NCBI GenBank assembly: GCA_033807775.1
Contig: CM066312.1
Location: 29,051,696 to 29,115,695 of the forward strand
Direction: 5' to 3'
Length of the DNA: 64,000 nucleotides
Source: Saussurea involucrata
Lineage: Eukaryota > Streptophyta > Magnoliopsida > Asterales > Asteraceae
Of this stretch, positions 53,671 to 64,000 are shown piece after piece (position 1 is the stretch's first letter; every line of letters starts with the position of its first letter). The notes under the pieces were generated by a model. It was not told the origin of the DNA, ran no database searches, and saw only the letters and a program-made list of their open reading frames with translations. The position numbers and the translations under genes are program-made.

Positions 53671-56600
53671 TCAGATTTTGGCATCTTTGAAATCGTTGTA
53701 GCTTCTGTTGTCTCTTCCGACTTTTCTGATCTCTTTGTAGAATCTGATGCAGAGTTCTCTTAGGCGGATTGTTGCGTCAATCTCTCTCATGATAGTATCT
53801 GCAGCATCTTTATCCATTTTCTTTGAACCTCTGTATTTCACAAGGCTTGCTCTGAACTTGTTCAGAGTACTTGTTGCGTACTTCTGACAGTCTATGCATA
53901 CAAATAGTTTAGTTTCTCCTTGAGGGTTTTGAAATACTAACCCAAACCGTGGTTCTGTGGTGATTGAGTTAGGTACGGCGTCCGGTGGGCAGCGATCCTC
54001 TGGTGGTCGTAAATCCAGATGCTTGAGACCAAGATCATTTCCCAGCTGGAAATCTATCATGCTGTAGAGCAGAAGCTTTTCCCTCATCGCTTTTCTCCAC
54101 ACTTGATAGGCTCTGGTGTTTGCCTCTGTGTTGTAGTTGTCCTTTGTCCATTGCAGAAGGTCAGGTAGATCATAAGGATTGATATTTCTTAAATCAGCAT
54201 CAGCGAAGGTAGTTTCTGAATTGCCTTCTCTTCTGACTTTGTAAAGATTGTACCTGACCCTTGGATAGGTTCTTGTGAAGGAGAATTTGCAGAAGATTAC
54301 CTTTTTGATCTTGTGGATTGAGAAGACATCTGCTTTGGTTCTTGGCTTTGTCCTTGTGAAGATGTTCTCAAATTCTTCTCTGATCCTTGGATCTGTTACA
54401 TGATCTGTTGGATAATTGGTCTTAAAGGATTGTTTATAGAGGTATTTGTATACCACTTCTTCCATTTCTTCATATGTTGGACCTGGTTGTGGTACTTGTC
54501 TTCTGAGACTCTCCATCTGTTGAACAACTTCTGCGGCTCTACCAGTTAGAGGAATGTCTGACAGAGGCTTCAATCCATGTGCCCAGTCAACTTCTTCAGG
54601 CTTTGGGGTTTGAAAGGCATCAAACGCACTCTTCATTAGTTTCTCTGTTGGCTTTGGCAATGTTTTCTTCTTAGGCTCTTCTGTCAGTATTCCTTTGCCC
54701 TTATCTTTGGCATTAGGCGGGGCAGAAACTGTTGCTTCTGTAAGTTTGGAGGTTGGCACTTCTGTTGGCTTGATGGGGGTTGCCTCTGTGGGTTTTGACA
54801 TTTGTGATTTAGAGGACTTTTGTGGCGATGGTTCTGTTGGCTTGAGTTGCTCTGTAACATCTGTTGGAGGTTGTTTGTTGACTTCTTCTGTGAGCTCAGT
54901 TTCTGTTGATGAAGTATTGACATCGAATCTTCTTGCCATTTTGAAAGCTAAAGTGAACATGTGCCTTTCTTCTTCTCTCTGCGCCATACGATCACTCATT
55001 GTTGTGTGCATCTTTTTCAGAACGTCAGAAGCAGAGGTCGTTGCTCTTTTTGGTTTGGTGGCAATCGACTTTCTTCTCGGTATGGTTTGGGGTGTTTCCA
55101 CAGAGGTGGGTGTTTTCTCTGTGGTTTGTTCTTCTGTTTCTTCCAAAATGATTACCTCAGGGGCGGTTGTTGCCTCTGTGGTTTGCTTATCTGCTTCTGG
55201 AGTTTTGGTTTGGTCAGGAGATGATTCCACAGAGATGGGTGTTGTCTCTGTGGTCTTTTGGGTTTGTTGTTGGGTTTGTTCTGGAGGGGCTTGGTTGATT
55301 GGTTCTACTGCGATTGGTGGACTTTGTATTCCTCTGCTCGTAGCTTTCTCTCTTAGATTATCCCCCTCAGGATTATCTGATGGACCAGGTTGGTAATCAT
55401 CAGAATCATCCTGACTTTTACCAGAAGTACCCTCTGCTCTGCAAGAAGTGTTGGGCTTCTTCGGTAATTCAGCTCCTGCTGCCATCAACTTTTCACAGAC
55501 ATCATCACAGAGGCCAATCAATGTCGCAAGCTCTGCTTCTGTTTTGAAACGCATTCTGCCGACACTCTTTCTGAAATCCTTGACATAGTTGGCATTTGCA
55601 GTTGTGAAGGAGACAATGACTTCTGTGACCTGGTTAATGACGTTCTGTCCGAGCTCTGTAAGCTGTGTTCTGGTCATATAGTCTTTTGGTTGCATCATTG
55701 TCGTGTTGCGTATTGCCTCTGCTTGGACTTGTGATAGGGCATTCTGTAAGTCTGCAGGAGTAATGCCCTCTGCTCTGTTGGATTGCGTATTCATTTGTTC
55801 AAGGAAATTTTTGACAGAGTCCCTGAAAGCAGAAGTTGCAGTTGTTCCGAATTCCTGAGCTGCAGAAGTGGCTGTTGCTTTGGCAGTTGTTTCGGCAGAA
55901 GACTTCATCTCTGAGATGGCGGTTTTTACCTCTGTGGACAGATTGTCCATTTTGGTGTTCAGATTCAGGATAGCCGTAGATGTTGTCTCTGCAAAAGATT
56001 TGAAAGAGCTTTGCAACTCTTTCATGGTTTGGTTCACAGAGGTGACAAGGGTTTGGAACTCATCCCTTGATACTTGTGTTCCTTATGTAACCTCTGGAGG
56101 AACACATTCGTCTCCAGAGTGAGTCCCTGTTCCTGGGACACCTTCGTTCACCCTTGTTTGTACGATGGGGGTGGAAGGATTTCCTTCTGATCCTCGAGAA
56201 GAAACCTGAGTTTCGATCTCTACAGAAGTTCTGTGAAGAACAGTGTCCAAATCCACTCCAGAGGTGGTTATTGGAATGTCCTTCTGTTGACTGAGAGACT
56301 TGTCTAGAGTCTCTTCGTCTCTGTGCTCACTACTTCTCTCTGAAAGAAGTTTTGGTCCTAATGTGTGCGTGGCAGAGGAAACGAATTCCTCTGTAGGGTG
56401 TTCTAGGGTGATCTGGGGCGACTGATCACGAACAATAGGTGAGTCTCTTTGAGGAGACTCCCTAGGAATGGATTCCCCGGTTTCTGTGGGCACAGAGGTT
56501 GAAAGAGTAACCTCTGGCTGGATGGGTTGGGTTAGGATCGAGCTGTGTTGCTCTTTTTCAATAACTCCTTCTACAGCTAGACCTGCGGAGTTAGAAATGT

Positions 56601-58793
56601 GGGTTGCACTGGGAGTTGGTTTTGGTTGTGTGCCTCTATTTATCCAGGCATCTTTTCTTGTGTCTTCCTCTGTTAAGCATCCAAGCACTACATCATTGTC
56701 TATCATTTCATCCTCTGTAGCTATCCTACGGCTTGGTGCTTCTTCCCTAGGTTCTGTTGAAGTTCCTTGCTCTGGTCGTAAGAAGTCATACATTTGATGA
56801 GATCCGAATAATCTCATGACATGTGGATGATAAAGACCTTTACGTATCCAGACAACTTCTTCTTCATCTGAAACTGTCTCTAAGATCTCTATTCCTGTCT
56901 CTGTTGTTGCTAATCCCTCTTTTTGTACAACTTCGGCCCCTTTTTCTTTTTCTTCTTCCATCATATTCTCAGAAGCCTCTGTAATTTCACCTCTGTTCCA
57001 CTCAGCTTCTGTTTGTTCTATTTCTTCTGAAGCTGGGTTTGGACTTCTTCTGTGGACGTCCAATCCTTGAATGAAAGGGTTTTGTAAAATGACAGGGGTG
57101 TTGGCTGGTTAATTTTTGGGTGTTGTGTCATCTTCTTGCAGATGTGTGTCAATGCCAGAAATGAAGAAATCTTGTTCTTCTGGAGAGTGGTGGTCGAGAG
57201 GTTGTGCCGTCCACCCTGCTGTATTTAGGGTGTTGGCAATGTCAGGGTTCTGTAAGAAGTCGTTCAGGTCTCCTTGGTGAGCAAATCTATCTGGAGATTG
57301 ATAGGGTGATTGATACTTTTCTGTAGCCATTTCTTCTTCTGCAACTTCTTCTTCAGCAGTTTCCTATTCTGCAATGGTAACCAACTTTGCAAGTGATTTA
57401 CCATGCTTCTTATTGGTTTTCCTCCTCTTAGGATTTGGTGCCCCTTCCTCTGTTGATTTCGATCTTCTTTTCTTCTTCATTTTTGGGGAAGAGGGAGGAG
57501 CAGAGGAGCCAATTTCTGTGGCATGAGGAGGTGAAGGTTGATCTTCTGCAGCGCTTGTTGAGGTGCCTTCTGCAGTTTTTCTCTTCTTAGCTTTTGGAGT
57601 AGATGCAGAGGTTCTTGATGAAGACTTCTTTCCCATAAGTTCTGCACGTTTGGCTATAAAGCTGAGTTGAATAGCCATGTGCTTTGCTAACTTCTGATCC
57701 TTTTCTTCTTGAGTGGAAAGAGGTTTTGCTATCATTGTTCCTAGGGGGACACCTAAACGCGGGGGTGTCATAGGACTCGGTTTAGGAGTTCCATGATCGC
57801 GTATATACTCTTTCTTAAGGGATTTATTCGATGCGTAGTTCAGAAGCTTCTTTGACAGAGGTCTGCAGTGTGAGTAGCCATCAGTATGATCAGTGGGGGT
57901 ATTCTTGTTCATTGGGAACTGTTTGGGAGTTGGTCCTTCCATTGGCCAGTTTTGGATTAGCAGTAGAGGTTCGAACAGTACTCCCAATATTCTTTGGAAT
58001 TGCAGAGGTGGTAGAAAGTTGGGATCGTTCTCTTTGACCCTTCTCGAGTTGTTCTTTTTGTCGATGGTGTTTATGATCTCTTGCATCATTATGGTCGCAT
58101 AATCTAGTGGAAGATCATAGTAAACCCCATACATGATGCTCAAGATTTGATGTGAGCTCTGGTCAATACTCCCTATTTTCCCTGTTAGGCATCTGTTAAG
58201 AATAGAGAACAAAGTGTTCCACAGAGGTGGTAATCTTCCTCTGCGAAAGTCATTTCTCTTCCGTAGTTGGGTGTTGTACCCAAGCATTTCTACGAAGCGA
58301 CAGAGCTCTTCGTTTGTTGGTTGCTCTGCATAACTCTTCAATCCCAGAAGACCCCTTGTTGGTAGGTTGAATTCAAGTGAGAACATTGTTCTGTTGAACT
58401 TGATTTCAAGATGCTCAGATTTATCAGGTCTTGAAATGTACCCTTTGATAAGAGAATCGTCTTTATCAAATCGGCAGCTTTGCCAAAATTGGTTCAAATA
58501 ACGGACTGGAATTTTGTTTGGGGTTCTTGAGAGTAGAGGGAAGAGGATGTGATTTTCCATTATGTTCAGAAGAATAGCATGGGCTTCGCCGAAAGCAGTG
58601 GGTGAGGGGACCAAATAGCAGTTGTTGGATTTGATAGGAAGTATGGTTTCGAAGTGATCTTTTGCTATGAATCTTGTTGTTCAATAGCTCTTGCAAGGTT
58701 GGGGTTTTCGGAATGTTCAGAATGGGCAGGGGAGTGTTCCGGTGAGTTTGCCGGAGAGAGTTCTTGGGAGAGAGCTTTAGAAGATGAAGCCAT
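53671..58793 (-). pseudogene. Element B copy 2 accessory ORF
   Basis: Same architecture as copy 1 (33523-38645). The N-terminal frame is longer (58614-57364, 416 codons) because the copy 1 stop at 37930 is a Glu codon here. Stops at 57364-57366, 57109-57111 and 56083-56085 are shared with copy 1 and lie in a single frame, with no frameshift after 58614. The 788-codon helical plus C-terminal part is open in both copies. The start region has the same frame change as copy 1. Differences between the copies are scattered over linker and domains. Confidence 0.82.
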
Positions 58794-60260
58794 TTGGGTT
58801 TAAGAACAAGGTTTTTGCAAGCTTTTGCAGGGTTTCGCCGGAGAAGAAGATAAGAGTTTGTAAAAGGTTTTATGAGAGGGTAAGCTTGGTTTTTATAGGG
58901 GGGTAAAACGGTAGTATTCGAAAGAGTAAAATATATGGCAATGGATTAAAATTTGGAATCCGTACTCGAGTTTGAGCGGCGGGTTCAACTTTCCAAATAA
59001 AAACGTTCCATGTACGCCCAATGAAAATGGGACACGTAGGCCTTGTCAGAATATGACAGGACGTTGTGCGCGGCCCATTAATGCTAGGCGCGTGAGGTTG
59101 TTTTTAGCCACATGAGTTTCACTCTCAGTAAAAGTGACCGTTATTACTTCAGAAATGCCCAGATAACAAAATGGCAGAACTTGTGTTTTACAGAAGCTCT
59201 GTGATTTTGAAAATCTTGAGTTTTAACCTCTTCTCATATATCTCATTGTTGTCATGACTCTGAAGGTTCTTCTTTGAACGAAAACGTTTGTATCGACATT
59301 GGAGAGGATCAATAGGATTTTGTCAAGAAATTTTACTCACAGAGGTTTTGTGGCTCTGATGGAACTTACAGAAGCTCTATGAGAGAAAAAATCTTATAAC
59401 TTGAATTCTATTAACTTTCTGATCATCCAATTTTTGATCTGTGTTAAGAGATGTTTTTCGCACATTATTGAAAGTTGGTGTCCGAGAAAACTATTTTGAT
59501 AAACGTTTTGTTCGAGAAGGTCATGGTGTGTGTTGTCGGTTTCCGAGATAACATTCCAAAAGATCGACAGAGGCTTAATTTGTGATCACAGAGCATATTT
59601 CCCGCAGAACCTCTGTTGAGCTCAGCAGAAGCTCTATGACCTTAAATTTCTCCTATTTCGAATTTTGTTAAACTTTTTGAACTTTTGATTTTTGAAATGT
59701 TATTCATAGTATATTTAGGACATATTTGACAATTCTTGTCCTAGAAAACTGTTTTCAAAAACCTTTTGTGCGAGAGACATACCTTTTGGTTCTTCTGTTC
59801 TCGGCAGTTTTGTCTTACTTCTGTCGATGGAGAATTATCGACATTCTTCTTTGGCTTTTCTTTGAAAGATTTACCTCTGTAGATCATTTCAGGGTCCCTT
59901 TTGCTCCCCTTGATCTATTCACTTCTGTAGATCAAGAATTTTCCTTTTGCTCCCCCTTGATCTATTCACTTCTGTAGATCTAGAATTTTCCTTTTGCTCC
60001 CCGTTGATCTATTCACTTCTGTAGATCAAGAATTTTCCTTTTGCTCCCCCTTGATCTATGCTTGGTTCAAAGAATGGTAAGATTTGTATTGAGCATAGAT
60101 CATGTTTACCAGAGGTTCTGTAAGGGTTATCAGAAGATCTGAGAGGACCCACAGAGGCTCTGTAACTAAGAATTATTTTTGCACACAACAAAAATACATA
60201 CAGAAATAATAGATATTTATACTTATTTACAGAAGATAAAGCTATACTTACAGAGGATTT
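58794..60260 (-). other. Spacer between pol and accessory ORF of element B copy 2
   Basis: Duplicate of 38646-40112, same length: palindrome sites, 47-bp PPT repeats at 59909-60049 and the triple palindrome array at 60109-60166. No gene. Confidence 0.78.
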
Positions 60261-62054
60261 TCACACCATGTTAATCATTCCTAACTTACCCACCAAGAAG
60301 TTGAATCTTTTCTCGTCTAATGCTTTGGTGAATAAGTCAGCGAGTTGATATTCTGTGGGCACGAAATGCATTTCGATTGTACCGTATTCAACATGAAGTT
60401 TCAAGAAATGATACCTTATATCGATATGCTTGGTTTTTGAGTGTTGCACAGGGTTGGCAGAGATAGCAATGGCACTTTTGGAATCACAGAAGATGGGTAT
60501 TTTGAACAGGATGTGGCCGTAGTCTTTTAGCTGAGTCTTCATCCATAGAACCTGAGAACAACAGCTAGCGGCAGCAACGTATTCAGCTTCTGCAGTGGAT
60601 GTGGAGACACAATTCTGCTTCTTGGAGGTCCAACTGACTAGTTTACCACCTAGGAATTGACAACTCCCAGAGGTACTCTTTCTGTCGAGCATGCATCCTC
60701 CATAGTCTGAATCTGTATAAGCTTTAAGACTAAAACCAGAGTTCTGTGGATACCAGAGACCAAGATTGTTGGTCCCCTTCAGGTATCTAAAGATTCTCTT
60801 TACAGCATCATAATGTGATTTCTTTGGATTAGCTTGATAACGTGCACAAAGACATGTGGCATGCATAATGTCAGGTCTGCTTGCTGTTAAGTATAACAGA
60901 GATCCAATCATGCCTCTGTAGAGAGTACATTCTACAGAAATACCATTTGGATCTAAGAATAACTTATTTCCAGTGGCCATTGGAGTCTTCATTGCAGAGG
61001 TATCGGAGAGATTATATTTTAAAAGTATGTCAGAGACATATTTGGCTTGATTTATAAAAATTCCCTCTGAAGATTGTTTGACTTGAAGTCCGAGGAAGAA
61101 TGTTAATTCTCCCATCATACTCATTTCAAACTCACTTTGCATGAGTTTTTCAAAAAATTTGCACTCTTCTGAATTTGTAGACCCAAAAATTATGTAATCT
61201 ACGTATATTTGTACAAGCATTATCTCACTATTTTTGCGTTTATAGAATAAGGTAGTATCTGTTGTACCTCTGTTGTAGCCATTGACTAGAAGGAAGGTAG
61301 AAAGTCGTTCGTACCATGCTCTTGGTGCCTGTTTTAGTCCGTATAGAGCCTTTTCAAGGTAATATACATGCCTTGGGAACTTTGAGCTTTCAAAACCTGG
61401 TGGCTGATTTATGTAAACCTCTTCTTGGATTTCACCGTTTAGAAAAGCTGATTTTACGTCCATCTGATAGACTTTAAAACCTCTGTGGGCTGCGAAGGCT
61501 AAGAATATTCTTATTGCTTCGAGTCGTGCGACAGGGGCAAAAGTCTCATCGTAGTCTACGCCTTCTTCTTGTCTATATCCTTTTGCTACTAATCTTGCTT
61601 TGTTTCTGACGACCACTCCATCTTCATCCTTCTTGTTTCTGTAGACCCATTTAGTCCCAATGGCCTGTTTCCCTCTTGGCAGAGGTACTAAAGTCCATAC
61701 TCTGTTACGCTCAAATTGCAGAAGTTCTTCTTGCATGGCGTCTACCCAGTTTGGGTCATCTAGGGCTTCAGAAATCTTCTTTGGTTCTATCACACTAATA
61801 AAATTTGTAAAGAAACAAAAATTAGCAGTGGCAGACCTTGTTTTTACTGAGTCAGAAGGTTCTCCAATTATTTGGCTTGGAGGATGGCTTTTTGTCCACT
61901 GAGTTGTGCGTGGAAGATGATCATCAATGTCATCAAAACTTTCTTCAGAGGCTTCTTGTGTTTCTTCTTGTGTAGCCTATGTTGTTCTTCGTGCCTTGGT
62001 AGTTGATTCTACCGTTTGTGGAATGATTGGTATGACTGGTGGTGGAGTTTGTTC
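60261..62054 (-). pseudogene. pol: Element B copy 2 reverse transcriptase and RNase H
   Basis: The open frame 61793-60261 (510 codons) covers the whole RT and RNase H. The Arg that is a stop in copy 1 is intact (61305-61307). The catalytic box reads Y-V-D-Y (61194-61205) where copy 1 has YVDD, so the polymerase would be inactive. The region just upstream, 61794-62054, is the Ser/Thr/Glu-rich linker and has a copy-2-only stop near 61978 (GAG to TAG). RNase H motifs DSDYGG, STAEAEY and DSKSAIAIS are intact. The frame matches that of the integrase. Confidence 0.92.
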
Positions 62055-63707
62055 CTATGAGGACGTATAGTCTTGGTCCTCGATCTCCTCTGTAATTGGT
62101 TCTTCTGTGGTTTGTGCAACTTCTGTGGTCGTTTTTCTTAATGTTTCATCTTCTGCACTTTCTTCTGCTTCGGCAATTGCATCTGTAGTATTTATAGAAG
62201 AAGATGAAGCATTATTTGGACCAGTTAGAGTCATACCTGTAGGATTTTGTCCGATAGAGGATGGTTCTTCAGAAACTCTGATGGTTCCGACAGAAGGATC
62301 AATGTCATTGTGGAACATCTCCAAAAATAGAAGATCTAAATCCTCTTTTGTTCTTGAGATGTCAGAGGATTTCCCTTTAATTCCGAGTTCTGAACTTATT
62401 TGCTCAGAAGTCATTTGGAATGAATCATCAAAAGAAACATTGATGCTTTCTACAATCTTGTGAGACTTTGTAAGGAATGTTCTGTAGGCTTTGGAAGTGG
62501 CAGAGTATCCAATGAATTTGCCTTCATCAGCTTTTACATCAAACTTTCCTCTTGAATCTCTGTCGTTTAAGACAAAGCATTTGCATCCGAATACATGGAA
62601 AATTTTGATGTTTGGCCGCCTTTTGTTAAGCAATTCGTAAGGCGTCATGAGGTGTCTTTTCACAACGGTTGAACGATTCTGAGTATAACACGCAGTAGAA
62701 ATTGCTTCTGCCCAAAAGTTCATTGATAATCTGCATGCTGACAGCATAGTTCTTGCGGCTTCCACAAGTGTTCGATTCTTTCTTTCGACAACACCGTTTT
62801 GTTGTGGAGTGCGAGCTGCAGAGAAGTTCTGTGATATTCCTTCTGTTGAAAGATAGGCTTCAATGACAGAGTTTTTAAATTCTGTGCCATTGTCACTTCT
62901 CAACTTCTGTATTCTGCAATCATAAAGAACTTGGATTCTTTTCATTAGATTTATGAATACATTTGGAACATCTGATTTCTTTCTAACAAATTCAACCCAT
63001 GTGAAACGTGAATACTCATCAATTAGGACAAGTATGTATTTCTTGCCACCTAGGCTCTGTATGGCAATGGGACCGCAGAGGTCGACATGAAGCATGTACA
63101 GAGGCCTAGTGCAAGACACGTCAGTTTTGCCTTTGTGGGAAGCCCTTCTGTGTTTTCCCATTTCACAGGCCGAACACAAATGATCCTTATTGAATTTAAC
63201 ATTTGGCAAACCTTTAACTAGATTGAGTTTTACTAGTTTATCCAAGGTGTGAAAGTTTAAGTGACAGAACCTGTTGTGCCATAACCACGCTTCTTCACTT
63301 TTGCAGGCTACTAGGCAAACTTTGTCCTTGGATTTTGAAGTAAAATTTATTAGGTATAGATCACCTCTTCTTTCAGCTCGCAGAAGTTCCATTCCTGTGT
63401 TTTCACTCTGTAGAGAGCAGAAAGTTCTTTTGAATAACACATCGAATCCTGTATCACAGAGTTGACTTACGCTTAGTAGGTTGTGTTTGAGGCCATTCAC
63501 ATATGCAACTTTGTATACATAGACATTTTCTTTCTGTATGACTCCATAGCCTTTGATGTGTCCCTTCATGTTGTCTCCAAAAGTTACAGATCCACCATCG
63601 TGTGTTTCTTTGTATGTGGATAGTAATCTTCTGTTGGCAGTCATGTGCCTTGAGCATCCGGAGTCAAGATACCAAATTGGCACATGTTGCTTCTGTAAGA
63701 CAATCAC
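62055..63707 (-). pseudogene. pol: Element B copy 2 protease and integrase
   Basis: The frame opens around 63707 just downstream of the gag stop. Protease WYLDSGCSRHMTA is intact, followed by SVTFGDNMKGHIKGYG. The integrase zinc module (WLWHNRFCHLNFHTLDKL, HLCSACEMGKHRRAS) and the catalytic positions HVDLCGP, LRSDNGTEF and NGVVERKNRT are intact. The C-terminal FGCKCFVLNDRDSRG block and the Ser/Thr/Glu-rich tail follow. A TAG at 62055-62057, absent from copy 1, separates it from RT. This is the best preserved integrase of the window. Confidence 0.93.
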
Positions 63708-64000
63708 AGAGTTCTAGGTACCCATATCCACATGGGTCCAATATTGTTAGAATTTTTCAAGTTTGCCTTAGCATTCTTGAAATACATTTTATCTTTTGTA
63801 AAAGAATCAGATTGTTTCTCTTTTGGTTCTGACTTTCGAATTTCAGTGGTGAGAAAGCAATCTGGACTTGAGAAGTGTTTATTCAATTTAAACATAAGAT
63901 CAAAACAATGACAGTATTGAATATGAGATGTGATTTGTTTGAACTTTTCATTGAATTCTTTGAACTGAGCCACAAAGACATTACACTCTTTCTTTACATT
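63704..64000 (-). CDS. gag: Element B copy 2 gag, C-terminal end (continues outside)
   Basis: The minus-strand frame reads FNEKFKQITSHIQYCHCFDLMFKLNKHFSSPDCFL, a Lys-rich stretch and finally MWIWVPRTL with a TGA at 63704-63706. This is the Gag tail as in A (24101-24694) and D (5270-5524). The start lies outside the window. The protease frame begins in another register immediately after the stop, so Gag and Pol are separated here by a stop and a frame change. Confidence 0.8.
   Translation of the reverse strand, partial: NVKKECNVFVAQFKEFNEKFKQITSHIQYCHCFDLMFKLNKHFSSPDCFLTTEIRKSEPKEKQSDSFTKDKMYFKNAKANLKNSNNIGPMWIWVPRTL

Larger units (their letters stand above)
43262..63409. repeat. Tandem duplication, copy 2 (20,148 bp)
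   Basis: Copy of 22422-43261, shorter by 692 bp: +5 in a G run (45728-45738), -1 at about 50128 (frameshift in G) and -696 at 51680-51697 (deletion with filler). B continues without a break beyond 63409. Confidence 0.92.
52645..64000 (-). mobile_element. Element B copy 2: Sirevirus-type Ty1/copia, continues past the window
   Basis: Minus strand: 3' LTR (52645-53485), PPT (53486-53497), accessory ORF (58793-53671), spacer, RNase H, RT, integrase, protease and the start of the gag tail (63973 on). Gag N-terminus and 5' LTR are outside. This is the parent copy of B, because it extends beyond the duplicated block. Confidence 0.93.

Noticed and set aside
22422..63409. Duplication as a pure assembly artefact (second haplotype placed in tandem)
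   Set aside because: Not fully excluded, but the junction joins unrelated sequences at 5 bp of homology and the flanks are unique on both sides, which fits a real tandem duplication better. Read evidence would decide.

Overview
The window is a plant repeat block. I see no host gene, tRNA or rRNA. Everything that can be read belongs to LTR retrotransposons plus one LINE fragment, nested in each other and then partly duplicated. The Sirevirus-type Ty1/copia elements (initiator-Met PBS, PPT-like repeats downstream of pol, a large extra ORF) and a chromodomain-bearing Ty3/gypsy element indicate an angiosperm, most likely a eudicot. Asteraceae is my impression from the style of the proteins and was not verified.

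Layout. Element A (copia, minus strand) is the oldest layer; its remains fill 1-24852 between younger insertions. Element D (copia, plus strand, complete at 1404-15884, 699-bp LTRs, 5-bp target-site duplication ACTTG) sits inside the extra ORF of A. A 5'-truncated LINE (18075-19014) sits in the same ORF. Element C (copia, minus) interrupts the gag of A at 24853, but only its 3' LTR and about 65 bp of interior are seen. Element G (gypsy, Tekay-like chromovirus, plus) interrupts C at 25881. Element B (copia, minus) interrupts the 3' LTR of G at 32497. Chronology read from the nesting: A, then C, then G, then B; D and the LINE also post-date A.

A 20,840-bp block (22422-43261), running from inside A to inside B, is duplicated in tandem (copy 2 is 43262-63409). 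The junction at 43262-43266 carries 5 bp of microhomology. Copy 2 is 692 bp shorter, mainly because of a 714-bp deletion in G that removed its integrase and was filled with 18 bp, 17 of them copied from 54 bp away. B then continues past the duplicated part to the end of the window with its protease and the end of gag. The copies differ by roughly 1% in A and B by hand count.

All three readable copia elements share one plan: LTR, gag, pol (PR-INT-RT-RNase H), a spacer with three CAGAG/CTCTG palindromes at 20-21 bp spacing followed by PPT-like repeats, then a huge sense-strand accessory ORF (about 1,660-1,700 codons, no membrane segment, coiled-coil and basic stretches), PPT and LTR. The word CAGAGG/CCTCTG is strongly enriched throughout these elements, coding parts included. 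The LTRs of C and G carry different family-specific motif arrays. Every element here is broken in at least one essential gene or is only partly visible.
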